NCBI GenBank assembly: GCA_965226215.1
Contig: CBDDCH010000002.1
Location: 1,240,001 to 1,304,000, forward strand
Direction of reading: 5' to 3'
Length of the DNA: 64,000 nt
Source of the DNA: G963668345 sp965226215
GTDB taxonomy: Bacteria > Acidobacteriota > Terriglobia > Bryobacterales > UBA6623
Position 1 is the stretch's first letter, and each line of letters starts with the position of its first letter. Below are positions 45,218 through 54,660 of the stretch, one piece after another. The translations under genes and the position numbers were made by a program. Under the pieces are notes generated by a model. That model was not told the DNA's origin, ran no database searches, and saw only the letters and a program-made list of their open reading frames with translations.

Positions 45218-46051
45218 ATGAATGCGCGGCGCTCTGCCGAAGGCCGAGCCTGTCACTATATTTTGCGAAACTCAATAGGCGCGCTCGTGCTCTTGTGTCT
45301 GACGGCGACCGGCTTGGCGCAGGTTGCCATTTCACCGCAGGCCGGACTTATCCACTATCACGTAGGCCAGGTGACTGTTGAGGGGCAGACGATCCCTTCT
45401 GATCCGCACCGATTTGTCCAGCTAGATCCAGGCCAAGTCCTGGCTACGAAGGACGGTCAAGCGGAAGTTCTTCTTTCGCCCCACAGCATCCTCCGCGTAG
45501 GCCCCGACAGCCGCGTCAGGATGCTTTCCAATGACATCACTGACGCCAGGGTGGAGTTAATCGGCGGTTCCGCGTTGGTCGATCGTAGGAAGGGGTTGAC
45601 GGAGTCGGTCGTTTCGCTGGTCTCCGGCTCAGCGGTTGTTGAGATCCGAGACCGGGGACTTTATCGACTGGACGCGTTGCCCGGCCAGCCTCCCGTTTTG
45701 CGAGTCTTCGGGGGCAAGGCTACTACCCATGGCGACGAGTGCGAATGGAGACTGAAGAGCCGACAGGCAGTCCGGCTGGATTCGTCTTCCCTCGGAGTGT
45801 ATGCCTTTGACACGGTTGCCGCCGACGCTTTAGACGAATGGAACCGGGAGCGTGCCGTACGGATCGCCTGGCTCAACCGGCTGCCGAGCGGTCCAAACCA
45901 CCAGCTCGTCGACGGCCTGAAGCACATTGGGCGACGCCTGGGGAAGGGACGCTCGAACTTCAGAAAAGGGATCGACGGGGGCCGACACTTCCCCGCATCC
46001 GCACGCCGCCACTCTCGGCGCCAATCACGAAGCGCTTCCGGATCGGACTAG
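45218..46051 (+). CDS. Secreted FecR-domain-like protein
   Basis: 277 aa from ATG 45218; the frame is open from 45089 but that part contains the palindrome. Signal segment ILRNSIGALVLLCLTATGLA, then a FecR-type beta domain (LDPGQVLATKDGQAEVLLSP, LRVGPDSRVRMLSND, VSLVSGSAVVEIRDRGLYRL, GKATTHGDECEWRLKSRQAV). A following DEWNRERAV segment occurs in acidobacterial FecR-like proteins. The C-terminus is Arg/Ser-rich. No sigma factor or TonB receptor is adjacent, so a regulatory FecR role is not supported. Confidence 0.75.
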   Translation: MNARRSAEGRACHYILRNSIGALVLLCLTATGLAQVAISPQAGLIHYHVGQVTVEGQTIPSDPHRFVQLDPGQVLATKDGQAEVLLSPHSILRVGPDSRVRMLSNDITDARVELIGGSALVDRRKGLTESVVSLVSGSAVVEIRDRGLYRLDALPGQPPVLRVFGGKATTHGDECEWRLKSRQAVRLDSSSLGVYAFDTVAADALDEWNRERAVRIAWLNRLPSGPNHQLVDGLKHIGRRLGKGRSNFRKGIDGGRHFPASARRHSRRQSRSASGSD

Positions 46052-46225
46052 CCATCGATCCTCGACCAAGGGCCCGGCTTTTCCTGTGCTGGAGCTAGCG
46101 CCGTCAGGCTGGTTACCCGTTAAGCACCTCCCAAGCCGGTCCTTCTGAGCTTAGAGCTTCTAGTAAAACCTGACCTTCTCCGACCCTCTTGACCGCAGCT
46201 CTGTTTGCCGGAAGAGCATCTGCTC

Positions 46226-46594
46226 CTACGGCGCGTTGTAATAGAATTCCTCGCGGACGATCTTGTCGTCTTTCACTGTGTAGACGCCTCCCTCGGTCAT
46301 TTGCATGCGCTGGCCTGACACCTTGGCCGTGACATCCATCTTGAACCGCACGGCAAACCGCGAGTCGCCCACAAACGGCCCGTCGACCTCGAGGCCGTGC
46401 ACCTCGTGATTGTCGGCCCACCACTGGTTCTTGCCCTTGATGGCGTCAATACCGGACATCTCGGCGGGCATCTCAGGACTACCGACTGGTTCAATGCTGA
46501 CAATATCTGAGCTGTAGTAGTTCTCGATGGCCTCCATGAATTGACCTTGGCGACAAAGATTCACGAGACCGTTTGCGATGTCGGCTGCTGACAT
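46226..46594 (-). CDS. SnoaL/NTF2-like protein
   Basis: 122 aa; GGAGGAA precedes ATG 46594. Fold pattern of SnoaL-like small proteins: NLCRQGQFMEAIENYYSSDI, MSGIDAIKGKNQWWADNHEV, DSRFAVRFKMDVTAKVSGQR, YTVKDDKIVREEFYY. Such proteins bind small molecules or act as isomerases/hydrolases; no catalytic residues can be assigned. Confidence 0.82.
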   Translation of the reverse strand: MSAADIANGLVNLCRQGQFMEAIENYYSSDIVSIEPVGSPEMPAEMSGIDAIKGKNQWWADNHEVHGLEVDGPFVGDSRFAVRFKMDVTAKVSGQRMQMTEGGVYTVKDDKIVREEFYYNAP

Positions 46595-46926
46595 GGAAGT
46601 TCCTCCGAATTACAGCTTCAGGACGCAAATGGTGACCGCCAAGCTCCGTGAAGGAATCGAGAGGTTGAGGCCACGGGGGACGCGGGCGCCGGATGCTGTG
46701 TCTAAACACCGTTTCGTGGTTCTTTCGCAGACCCGCCGGCGAGGGGCTCGGGCGCCTGCGAGCCGCAGAACGCTCTTTGGCCCGTCGCTTGCGCTCTGGG
46801 TTCCCTTCGCTGCTATGTGAGATCGCCTTGGTAGTGGGATCGCAAGCGGTTACGGGGACAGACCCTGCGAGGTCTGGTCAGAGTTGCGCCAACCGAGGCT
46901 TGTGCCACATGCACCAGATCGCGGGG

Positions 46927-47253
46927 ATCCTTTTCGAGATAATGACCATAGATGCACCCTACGTCCTTGCGAACGATGAAATCGTGCGCTCGGACGAGAA
47001 GATCCTGCTGCCGGGCCAGTTAGGTTTGCTGGCGGAAAGAGTCCTTCAGCTCGATGATCTTTTCGAGGCCGACGAGGTTTTCATCACCTCGACCACCCGC
47101 GAACTGATGCCCGTCCACCAGATCGGCGAACGGCGGATCTCCTCAGGCGGTCCCGGCGCGTGGCCCGTGATGGGGAAGCTGCGCGCCGCGCTTCGAAGCG
47201 TTATTCGCGTGTATGTCGAAGAAGCCAGGCGCGGGTTCGCCGTTGCGGAGTGA
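46927..47253 (+). pseudogene. Class IV aminotransferase C-terminal relic
   Basis: The frame ending 47253 encodes VLQLDDLFEADEVFITSTTR, ELMPVHQIGERRI and GPGAWPVMGKLRAAL, which match the C-terminal part of branched-chain/D-amino-acid aminotransferases (FEADEVF, PV, GP). The N-terminal half with the PLP-lysine is absent and the upstream sequence has no family character. Between KILLPG and ERVLQL some residues also seem lost. Regarded as a decayed gene. Confidence 0.6.
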
Positions 47254-47442
47254 TGGCTCGGTGGCCGAGAGAAAGCAAACTGGGAGGTGCGAAAAATGGG
47301 TGGGCATGGATCCTGCCTGCCAGGGGAAAATCGGTAAGCAGGGATGCCTACACACAATTCTGTCCCTTCGCATCGATCTTTTCACACTCCCTGTCCCCAG
47401 TTTCACGAGTGGCCATTTATTTTCTATGGGAAGGACGGATGC

Positions 47443-47730
47443 TTGAGAGTCGCGCGGAACAGGCTCTCGAAGGTCGCTTCATGGGGCACTCTCGTGGCGC
47501 TCCTGCGAGTTGCGTTCATGGGTATGTTGTACGCAGTCCCGGGTGATTCGTGGCTTCAACTGCCGGCCTACTTTCTGACGATGTTGAATCTTCCAGAGCT
47601 CATTGTCGTCAAGGCCCTGGGCGTTTCTCCCAGGTCTCCGCTGTGGCCGTGGGTGGCTTGCCTCTTTGTGGCCTGCGGGAGTTATGTTTGGACGTATGTT
47701 ATTGTCAGGCTGCTCGCTAGACGGACATAG
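47443..47730 (+). CDS. Small hypothetical membrane protein
   Basis: 95 aa from TTG 47443, with GGAAGGA just upstream; other starts are possible. Two or three hydrophobic segments (WGTLVALLRVAFMGMLYAVP, WLQLPAYFLTMLNLPELIVV, WPWVACLFVACGSYVWTYVI). No family recognised. Confidence 0.5.
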   Translation: MRVARNRLSKVASWGTLVALLRVAFMGMLYAVPGDSWLQLPAYFLTMLNLPELIVVKALGVSPRSPLWPWVACLFVACGSYVWTYVIVRLLARRT

Positions 47731-47753
47731 TGAATTAGGATTTGTCCCCAGTG

Positions 47754-48362
47754 ATGACTTCCCGCGAACTTCTCGCTAAGACTCGGATCCTGGGGCGCGG
47801 ATTTTTCGCCCGCCAGGCGGCGGTCGTTGCTCGGGATCTACTGGGTAAGATTCTCGTTCACCGGCTAGACGAAAATGTTCTGGCGGGCAAGATCGTTGAG
47901 ACGGAAGCCTATCTCGGGGAGGGCGACAAGGCCGCGCACTCGGCCCGGGGCCTGACGAAGCGAACGCGGGTGATCTTCGGCCTGCCGGGTCACGTCTATG
48001 TGTATCTGTGTTACGGCATGTACGAGTGCCTCAATCTTGTAGCCGAACCGGAGGGCCGGCCGGGCTGCGTGTTGATTCGCGCCTTGGAGCCGGTCTGCGG
48101 GCTGGAGGAAATGCGAGAGAGACGACCTAAGGCAAAGCGCTTGCGTGATTTGGCGTCCGGTCCGGGCAAGTTGACTCGGGCGATGGGCATCACGCGCGAA
48201 CACTACGGCGCGGATGTCACGAACGGTCGCCTTCAAGTGAGGGCGCCTCGTCGAAAGCCCCCCTTCGACATTGTCACAACCAGCCGGATCGGTATCGCCG
48301 CTAGCGTGGAATTACCTCTTCGTTTCTACATCAAAGACAATGAGTACGTAAGTGTGAGGTAG
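47754..48362 (+). CDS. DNA-3-methyladenine glycosylase (Mpg/AAG family)
   Basis: 202 aa from ATG 47754. Removes alkylated purines from DNA as the first step of base-excision repair. Motifs: FFARQAAVVARDLLGKILVH, GKIVETEAYLGEGDKAAHSA (catalytic Glu), HVYVYLCYGMYECLNLVAEP, GCVLIRALEPV and SGPGKLTRAMGITREHYG. Length is typical. Followed on the same strand by dinB and a nucleotidyltransferase. Confidence 0.95.
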   Translation: MTSRELLAKTRILGRGFFARQAAVVARDLLGKILVHRLDENVLAGKIVETEAYLGEGDKAAHSARGLTKRTRVIFGLPGHVYVYLCYGMYECLNLVAEPEGRPGCVLIRALEPVCGLEEMRERRPKAKRLRDLASGPGKLTRAMGITREHYGADVTNGRLQVRAPRRKPPFDIVTTSRIGIAASVELPLRFYIKDNEYVSVR

Positions 48363-48453
48363 AGCGAGAGGCCCCAATCTCCCGAGCCTGGACGTCGAGA
48401 CGAGTCTCGAATGAAATCCAGCGGCAAGGGCCAGGCCCTTTTGGGAACACGCC

Positions 48454-49704
48454 ATGTCGAGGAAGACCGTTTTTCACGTTGACATGGATGCGTTCTTCGT
48501 ATCGGTCGAAGAGCTTTCCGACCCCAGCCTCAAGGGCAAGCCGGTCGTCGTTGGTGGCCGCGGGCCGGAGCGTGGCGTCGTTGCGGCGGCATCCTATGCG
48601 GCGCGCCGGTTTGGAGTGCACTCGGCGATGCCCCTGCGGCGTGCTCATCGGCTCTGTCCGCGGGCCATCTTCATCGAGGGGCGCCCGGAGCGCTACCGCG
48701 AGTATTCGCAGTGGGCACACGCCGTTCTGAGCCGCTTTTCGCCGCGTGTGGAGATGGTTTCGATCGACGAAGCCTACCTCGACATGAGTGGCGAGGAGCG
48801 CCTGTTCGGGCACCCCCTGGCCGCCGCCCATCTCGTTCACGAGTCCATCCGGGCCGAGACCAAGCTGCCTTGCTCGATCGGCATCGGGACGTCGCGGCTG
48901 GTGGCCAAAATCGGCTCCGCCATGGCGAAGCCAAATGGTGTGTTGTGGGTGGCGCCGGGGGCAGAGGCGAATTTCCTTGCCCCGCTCGATGTCGGCAGAA
49001 TTCCGGGGGTCGGCAAGGTGGCGCAGAAGAGTCTGCGCGACCGCGGGGTCCATCGCATCGGGCAACTGGCGGAGTTAGACGAAGCTTTTCTGGAATCAAA
49101 CTGGGGCAAGGTGGGGCTTGCGTTGGCCGGGAAGGCGCAAGGAATGGATGCCGGCGCTTGGTTTGAGGGCGAAATCGGATCGCGGGAAATACCCAAGTCG
49201 GTCAGCCACGAGACAACTTTCCGTAAAGATACGACCGACGTACAGCTTATCGAGGCTACGCTAGCCAAGCTCGCCCAGATGGTGGGGCGGCGCCTTCGTG
49301 AATACAGTCTTTACGGACGCACGGTGCAATTGAAGCTGCGCTACTCGAACTTTTCCACAATAACGCGCTCCCGAACACTTGAAGAGGCCACGCAGCTGGA
49401 CATTGTGATTCTCCAGACGGTTCGGGAGCTGTTTCGGCGAAACTGGGAGGCGCGGCGAGCTGTTCGATTGTTGGGCGTTCACGTCGGCTCGCTGCAGCAA
49501 GAGGAAGGCCAACTCGGCCTGCTTGACCGCAGCGGCAAAGCCAAGTGGAGCAGCGCATTGCATGCCGCCGACGTGCTTCGAGACCGTTTCGGCGAGGCGT
49601 CCGTCGGACTGGCTTCCGCGATGGGACATGGCCGTAAGGAGCGCGTTCACGAAAACCCGGGGGCGCTGCCTGGGAAGGGGAAGCGCAGCGAGGCAGAGTC
49701 GTAG
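48454..49704 (+). CDS. dinB: DNA polymerase IV
   Basis: 416 aa Y-family translesion polymerase. Motifs: HVDMDAFFVSVEEL (first catalytic Asp), VVGGRGPERGVVAAASYAAR, EMVSIDEAYLDMSG (second catalytic pair), CSIGIGTSRLVAKIGSAMAK, PGVGKVAQKSLRDRGVH (thumb/HhH) and the little-finger domain. Performs low-processivity synthesis past damaged bases. Adjacent to an alkylation-repair glycosylase, forming a repair pair. Its 3' end is followed after 79 bases by the nucleotidyltransferase gene. Confidence 0.96.
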   Translation: MSRKTVFHVDMDAFFVSVEELSDPSLKGKPVVVGGRGPERGVVAAASYAARRFGVHSAMPLRRAHRLCPRAIFIEGRPERYREYSQWAHAVLSRFSPRVEMVSIDEAYLDMSGEERLFGHPLAAAHLVHESIRAETKLPCSIGIGTSRLVAKIGSAMAKPNGVLWVAPGAEANFLAPLDVGRIPGVGKVAQKSLRDRGVHRIGQLAELDEAFLESNWGKVGLALAGKAQGMDAGAWFEGEIGSREIPKSVSHETTFRKDTTDVQLIEATLAKLAQMVGRRLREYSLYGRTVQLKLRYSNFSTITRSRTLEEATQLDIVILQTVRELFRRNWEARRAVRLLGVHVGSLQQEEGQLGLLDRSGKAKWSSALHAADVLRDRFGEASVGLASAMGHGRKERVHENPGALPGKGKRSEAES

Positions 49705-49783
49705 GCCGGCTGTTCAGCCGCTCCGGTGGTGGCCCTTCAACACGAGTCAGATCGGCCCGCACCCAAGTCCGCAACAACATCAG

Positions 49784-51118
49784 ATGACCGCCCAGCAGCT
49801 CGCGCGTGAGATCATCGACCGGCTTCGCGGTCTGGGCCACGAAGCCTATCTGGCGGGGGGGTGCGTTCGCGATATGTTCCTGGGTACAACACCCAAAGAC
49901 TACGACGTCGCGACGGACGCACTCACAGAGCAGATCGAGGCATGCTTTCCCGATTCGCTTGCCGTGGGCGCTAAATTCGGTGTGGTGCTGGTTCGCTCGG
50001 GGGAGGCCCAGGTCGAGGTAGCGACGTTTCGACGCGAGCACAATTACCGTGACGGCCGGCGTCCCGAAAGCGTCAGCTTCACACGGAACGCACAAGAGGA
50101 TGCTCAGCGGCGCGATTTCACAATCAACGGCCTGCTGTTCGATCCTGTTGAGGAGAAGTATCACGACTACGTCGGCGGCCGCAAAGATCTGGAATCCCAA
50201 TTGATTCGGGCGATCGGAGCTCCCGCTGAGAGATTGGCGGAAGATAAGCTTCGCATGCTGCGGGCGGTTCGATTCGCGGCGCGGCTGGGTTTCGACATCG
50301 AGAGTAAAACGATGGAGGCCATCCAAGCGCACTGTAAGGAAATCGGTGAGATCTCGGCTGAGCGAATTCGCGATGAGATCAGCCGCATCCTGACGGAAGG
50401 CGGGGCGCGGCCAGGGTTCGAACTGCTCGATGAGACGGGACTGCTTAGCGCCATCTTGCCGGAAGTCGAGGCCATGAAGGGCGTCCCGCAACCTCCGGAA
50501 TTTCATCCCGAGGGTGATGTGTGGACCCACACGCTTCTCATGTTGGAACAGCTCGAGAATCCCTCGGTGACCCTGGCGCTCGGAGTCTTGCTGCACGACG
50601 TGGGCAAGCCGGCCACGATTCGTTTTGCCGAGCGGATCCGGTTTGACGGCCACGTCGAGGAAGGCGTGCGGTTAACCGTCCAAGCTCTCGAACGTCTGCG
50701 GTATTCCAGGGCGGAAATCGAACAGGTGACGGCGCTGGTCCAACACCACATGCGCTTCGGCCACGTCACCCGGATGAGAGAGAGCAAGCTCAAGAGGTTC
50801 CTTCGGTTGCCCGATTTCGGCGAACATTTGGAGCTGCACCGGCTCGATTGCCTCAGCAGCCACCGAAATCTCGCTAACTACGACTTCGTCCGCGGCAAGC
50901 AGACCGAACTGCCGAAGGAAAAGCTCCGCCCGGCACGCTTGGTTACCGGCGAGGACTTGATTGCGGCGGGTTACAAACCGGGACCTGCGTTCAAGAAGAT
51001 TCTCACGGAAGTCGAAGACGCGCAGCTCGAGGGAAGAGTGGGGACCAAGGATGAAGCTATGGCCTGGGTTGGGGAACGATTCGAGGCACCCGCCGGGGAA
51101 GGAAGGTGCGAGGGCTGA
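49784..51118 (+). CDS. CCA tRNA nucleotidyltransferase/poly(A) polymerase family protein
   Basis: 444 aa from ATG 49784; the earlier frame to 49523 lies inside dinB. Class II nucleotidyltransferase head: GHEAYLAGGCVRDMFLGTTP, KDYDVATDA (catalytic DxD), RRDFTINGLLFD, then the RNA-binding region (AIGAPAERLAEDKLRMLRAV) and an HD domain (LGVLLHDVGKPATI). Adds CCA to tRNA or poly(A) to RNA 3' ends; the HD domain and length favour a CCA-type enzyme in bacteria outside gamma-proteobacteria. Confidence 0.93.
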   Translation: MTAQQLAREIIDRLRGLGHEAYLAGGCVRDMFLGTTPKDYDVATDALTEQIEACFPDSLAVGAKFGVVLVRSGEAQVEVATFRREHNYRDGRRPESVSFTRNAQEDAQRRDFTINGLLFDPVEEKYHDYVGGRKDLESQLIRAIGAPAERLAEDKLRMLRAVRFAARLGFDIESKTMEAIQAHCKEIGEISAERIRDEISRILTEGGARPGFELLDETGLLSAILPEVEAMKGVPQPPEFHPEGDVWTHTLLMLEQLENPSVTLALGVLLHDVGKPATIRFAERIRFDGHVEEGVRLTVQALERLRYSRAEIEQVTALVQHHMRFGHVTRMRESKLKRFLRLPDFGEHLELHRLDCLSSHRNLANYDFVRGKQTELPKEKLRPARLVTGEDLIAAGYKPGPAFKKILTEVEDAQLEGRVGTKDEAMAWVGERFEAPAGEGRCEG

Positions 51119-51662
51119 ATCCTGGCGCTCTCTCGCCTAAACGCGAAGTTCGGGCCCGCTGAGGCTTGTGTTGGCGCGCTTGATTCGTCAGTTCGCGGGC
51201 CGCACGGATCGGACTGAGTGAAGGTTGGCGAACGAGCATATTCTGGCTGCGAACTTTGCCCAGCGCGTTCCTCCTGGCAAGCCACGGTAAGATCGCCGGA
51301 ACCGGCAGCCTGAACAACAGGACAGTTAGGAAGACCCAGACGGGGGCGTCAAGTAGGTACTCACTCATAAGGACAGGAGCGAACAGCAGCCAACAGGCGC
51401 ACGAAACCATAAAGAGGTAGACCAAGGTTATCTGCTTGGCGTTGAGGGGTGTCGGCTCACAGATCCGCTCGTACTTTGGGGTGCGCTTGCTCTTTATAAC
51501 TCGAAAGCTGCCGAGGGGAATAATTGGAATCATGAAGAGTGACAGCCATTGAGTCGTCACGAACGACCCGTCAGGAAGAAAATCCGTCTTTCCGAAAGCG
51601 CTAGTGACGATTCCCTCCAGACTCCGTGGCTTTGTCGACGCCTTTGTGATTCGTGGTCTCAT
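51057..51662 (-). CDS. Hypothetical membrane protein
   Basis: About 201 aa from ATG 51662 (open to 51803). Begins with a soluble part GKTDFLPDGSFVTTQWLSLF, MIPIIPLGSFRVIKS and then two helices (ITLVYLFMVSCACWLLFAPV, APVWVFLTVLLFRLPVPAIL). The 3' end overlaps the end of the convergent nucleotidyltransferase gene by about 60 bases. The GK.D....GSF.TT.W pattern occurs in uncharacterised small membrane proteins. Confidence 0.62.
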   Translation of the reverse strand: MRPRITKASTKPRSLEGIVTSAFGKTDFLPDGSFVTTQWLSLFMIPIIPLGSFRVIKSKRTPKYERICEPTPLNAKQITLVYLFMVSCACWLLFAPVLMSEYLLDAPVWVFLTVLLFRLPVPAILPWLARRNALGKVRSQNMLVRQPSLSPIRAARELTNQARQHKPQRARTSRLGERAPGFSPRTFLPRRVPRIVPQPRP

Positions 51663-51840
51663 TGCGATCGAGCTTGCGAATGGACTAGCCAATAGGTCTT
51701 TCGTAGGACAGCCTATGGCTATAGTACTAGTACAAAGCTTCCATCGCCAATTCCACCAAAGGAGTAATCTAGATACGCCATTAGTAGTATGTCTGTTTAC
51801 CAATAGTCATATGTCTCCCGGCTTTTGCTGTTGACCAGAA

Positions 51841-53262
51841 ATGTTTGTGGCGCATGGCGGGAGGGGGTTAAAGCCCGAATTCAAACCGACTTTTGTTAGC
51901 CCATCGGACTGGACGTGTATCCGAAAACCTAGTAAGCTGCCTAGATCCCAGTCGGAAGAGCGGGATCTCAGCAAGAGATCAGACGTGCGAGCTTCGCAAT
52001 CTACCCAAGGTTTCCCAAGAGCCGCGGTGAACGTTGTGGCCGGCCGCCAGCCGATGGGCAATCGGCCGATCTCAGCCGAGTACCGCCGGTTGGTGGAAAA
52101 GGCACAGCAGAGCCACGAGCAGGGCCGCCGCACGGATACGATCGAAGCCACGGAAGTGGATCTCGCGAGGCTCTACGCGTACGCCTTTCGGATTCACACG
52201 ATCGGCTCGTTCTACGCTACCGGGGAGGCTTTGAAATCCCACCTTGCTGAAAACGAGCTAACCCGCGTCCATCTACAACGCGCCATCGAACAACTGGAAG
52301 ACTTGGCTAACCAAGGGATGGAACCGGTTCCTGACGACTTTCGGGCTGTACTGTCGAGCTTTTACCGCTATCACCGCGGCGTGGAGCGTGTCGTTGACGC
52401 CCTCTCGCAAGCTCAATCTACTTCGCGTAACCACTCGCTTTCGCCCATCGCGGAGCACTTTGCAGCCGCCATGAGCGGCATTCAAAGTTGCAATGGGATC
52501 TATCTAACCCAGGACAGCGGTGCGCCCGAACAAGCTAGTTTCGTTGTGCCGAACCTAGGCATTACCATCGTGCCCTTGGTTTACGGCGATCATCACTCCT
52601 GGAACTTGGCCTACCTGACACCCGAAAACCTCGACGTCCCAAACCACCGTCACCGATTCGGTGTCGAGATTCACCTCGGATACAAGCCGATTGAAGGATA
52701 CATGGTGCTCGGGGATTGCAAGGCGCCCGTTACCGAAGGCTATGCCCTACCCGTTCCGTCGATGACCCGTCACGGTTGGGTCAACACCTTTGGAGAGACT
52801 CACCACGTTCCCTTCATCTTTGGCTCCCTGATGCACGCCGGATGGGGAGTTTTCATGGACGTCGAACCGCGGCCGATCCCTGTCGATGATTTAGAAACTG
52901 TCGACCGTAGCCACTGGAAGATGGGGCCGACCATATTCTTGGAACGCGAGATCAACAACTTCGCTTCTTCGATGGCATCTCAACGAAGCATCCTGATTCC
53001 GGCAGCGGTCATGGATCGTAACGGCAGTGGGGGTCTTGAACTAGCCATCGCGAGAGCTAATCCCGCCGGATTCTCCTATCCGATTGATCACTATCGAACC
53101 GCCTCGGTTGTCAGGGGGAACGGGATTCTAGAGATTGGCCCCGTAGCTTGTGAGATCCGGCCGCACGACCATTTCGGCGTTCCCGCCGGGATGACAGCCG
53201 CGATGCGCCAAGTGGGCGAAGAACCTCTCGTCGCTCTTGATGCGTTGATCCGAACGTTCTAG
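51841..53262 (+). CDS. Bicupin-like protein of unknown function
   Basis: 473 aa from ATG 51841; later starts (GTG 52027, ATG 52054) may be the real one, as the first 65 residues are low in structure. A helical N-terminal half (ARLYAYAFRIHTIGSFYATG, LTRVHLQRAIEQLEDLANQG) precedes a cupin with metal motif HRHRFGVE (His 268/270 and Glu) and second motif PSMTRHGWVN. A second cupin-like block near the C-terminus (ASVVRGNGILEIG, RPHDHFGVPAGMTAAM) seems less complete. No known named family recognised. Confidence 0.7.
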   Translation: MFVAHGGRGLKPEFKPTFVSPSDWTCIRKPSKLPRSQSEERDLSKRSDVRASQSTQGFPRAAVNVVAGRQPMGNRPISAEYRRLVEKAQQSHEQGRRTDTIEATEVDLARLYAYAFRIHTIGSFYATGEALKSHLAENELTRVHLQRAIEQLEDLANQGMEPVPDDFRAVLSSFYRYHRGVERVVDALSQAQSTSRNHSLSPIAEHFAAAMSGIQSCNGIYLTQDSGAPEQASFVVPNLGITIVPLVYGDHHSWNLAYLTPENLDVPNHRHRFGVEIHLGYKPIEGYMVLGDCKAPVTEGYALPVPSMTRHGWVNTFGETHHVPFIFGSLMHAGWGVFMDVEPRPIPVDDLETVDRSHWKMGPTIFLEREINNFASSMASQRSILIPAAVMDRNGSGGLELAIARANPAGFSYPIDHYRTASVVRGNGILEIGPVACEIRPHDHFGVPAGMTAAMRQVGEEPLVALDALIRTF

Positions 53263-53375
53263 TGGGCCGTCCCGCACTCCCCGTTCACTCTATTTATCGG
53301 GAGGAGTTGGAATCCGAGCGGCGGCAAACCTAGCAGTGGACGGTTGAGCCTTGGTTGAAGTGGGTCAGGGAAGCT

Positions 53376-53483
53376 TTACGGCTTGAGCTGGGCGTCGTCG
53401 GGGCGATTGCTTTTCTTCTTTGAGTTGAGTAGCAGTGCCAGGAGCAGTATCAGGAAAGCGATGGACAAAACTACGGGCAACAT
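53376..53483 (-). CDS. Predicted 35-aa single-pass membrane peptide
   Basis: ATG 53483 to TAA 53376, preceded by a perfect AAGGAGG 9 bases upstream. The product begins MLPVVLSIAFLILLLALLLN and ends with a charged tail SKKKSNRPDDAQLKP. One helix and a cytoplasmic basic tail. Too short for ordinary gene prediction; the ribosome-binding site and composition support expression. Function unknown. Confidence 0.65.
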   Translation of the reverse strand: MLPVVLSIAFLILLLALLLNSKKKSNRPDDAQLKP

Positions 53484-53885
53484 GGTTGTGGGCCTCCTTC
53501 CATGGAGGATGAGTAATCGTTCTAAAAATATTCTGAGCTAAGCATCAAATTTAAACAATAGAGCGACGGTACTTTTCTGGGTTGGCTCCGCGGTACCTGT
53601 TTCCACTACAAAGAAGCCCCTACGGGCCGGGTAGGTGCCTATGGCGGCGCTACTTTGCTCCCCCTTTGCCATTCAGGACCTGCATGATCGCCCTTAGTGC
53701 CTCCTCCACGCGACGGACAGTTCAGAACCTCCTGCTTGACGCGATGGTGCGCAGGGGTTGATACTGTCAGCAGCGTTTCCGCTTTTTTGAGGGGAGCCCG
53801 CTGGAGGGTTTTCCTTCTCCCCCCGTGGCGGTACTTCCTCAACCCATGTTTTGATTGAGTGCGCCGATATGGTGTTTTGAGTCCG
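53484..53885. other. Intergenic region upstream of hypothetical gene
   Basis: About 400 bases. The part at 53515-53575 is AT-rich and probably holds the promoter of the leftward small peptide. A long minus-strand frame (53639-53971) lacks domain character and overlaps the next gene. Confidence 0.4.
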
Positions 53886-54512
53886 ATGGCCGAGCCCACG
53901 AAACTGGAAGTAGAAGGCGTCCACCCGCTACCTCCTCTGATCTTGCACCCCTTCAGCGAGTCGTCTTCCACCGTTCAAATTCTTGAGAGCGCTAAAGCTT
54001 CGCTTTCGTTGATGAAGGAGGGATCCACCTCGGACGAAAAACAGAAAGAACTGGAACGGCACGTTCTTGAGGGAAGGTATGCCGAGCTCCGAATGCTGTT
54101 CTACGTCGGGAAGGACGTTTATCGCTGGATCGAGCAGTGCATGGACGCCTGCCGGCGGTCCGAAGAGTTGGACGCCACAGAGTTAGCGGAGCAGAGCTTC
54201 GCTCACCTCTTGATCAAGCAGACCCCCACTGATGTGGCAGAGAAGCTACAAAGCTGGGGCGTGGTCGAATACCCTCGCATTTTCGCCCGCTCGATCGGCC
54301 TCTATATGCAGTTCCGTGAGCCGCCGTCCTCCCAGATCCTACAGGCCGATTACCTGCGCTCATATTTTCGCTACGCTGACTATGCCTATACGTGCTGGAG
54401 AGATTCCAAACCCCACGCCATCCTGCCCCAGCCGCAGTTTCCGTTCCCGCTCTACGCCTCTGGAGAATACACGAAACTGTTGGAAGAAGAGTGGAAAGAC
54501 GTCGCCGAATAG
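53886..54512 (+). CDS. Hypothetical soluble protein
   Basis: 208 aa from ATG 53886 (TTG 53859 in frame). Mostly helical, acidic, without membrane segments: SDEKQKELERHVLEGRYAEL, YVGKDVYRWIEQCMDACRRS, YLRSYFRYADYAYTCWRDSK. No family recognised. No same-strand neighbour within an operon distance. Confidence 0.62.
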   Translation: MAEPTKLEVEGVHPLPPLILHPFSESSSTVQILESAKASLSLMKEGSTSDEKQKELERHVLEGRYAELRMLFYVGKDVYRWIEQCMDACRRSEELDATELAEQSFAHLLIKQTPTDVAEKLQSWGVVEYPRIFARSIGLYMQFREPPSSQILQADYLRSYFRYADYAYTCWRDSKPHAILPQPQFPFPLYASGEYTKLLEEEWKDVAE

Positions 54513-54660
54513 GGCGTTCGCCTGGCGATCTTTGTACGGAAGGGGAATCTTGGCTTCGAGCGTCCTAGTCGTTTCTCCGCGGAGCGAGGACCTCCACTAT
54601 TTCGTGGCGCCTCGACGATTCGTCGCGAGGTCGCCGTAGTGCCGCGATAAATAGCCGTAC

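Noticed and set aside
49256..50653. Minus-strand open frame of 465 codons across dinB and the nucleotidyltransferase
   Set aside because: Antisense to two genes with intact catalytic motifs; the product has no family pattern.
53639..53971. Minus-strand open frame of 110 codons
   Set aside because: No domain, overlaps the start of the 208-aa gene and contains no plausible translation signal.
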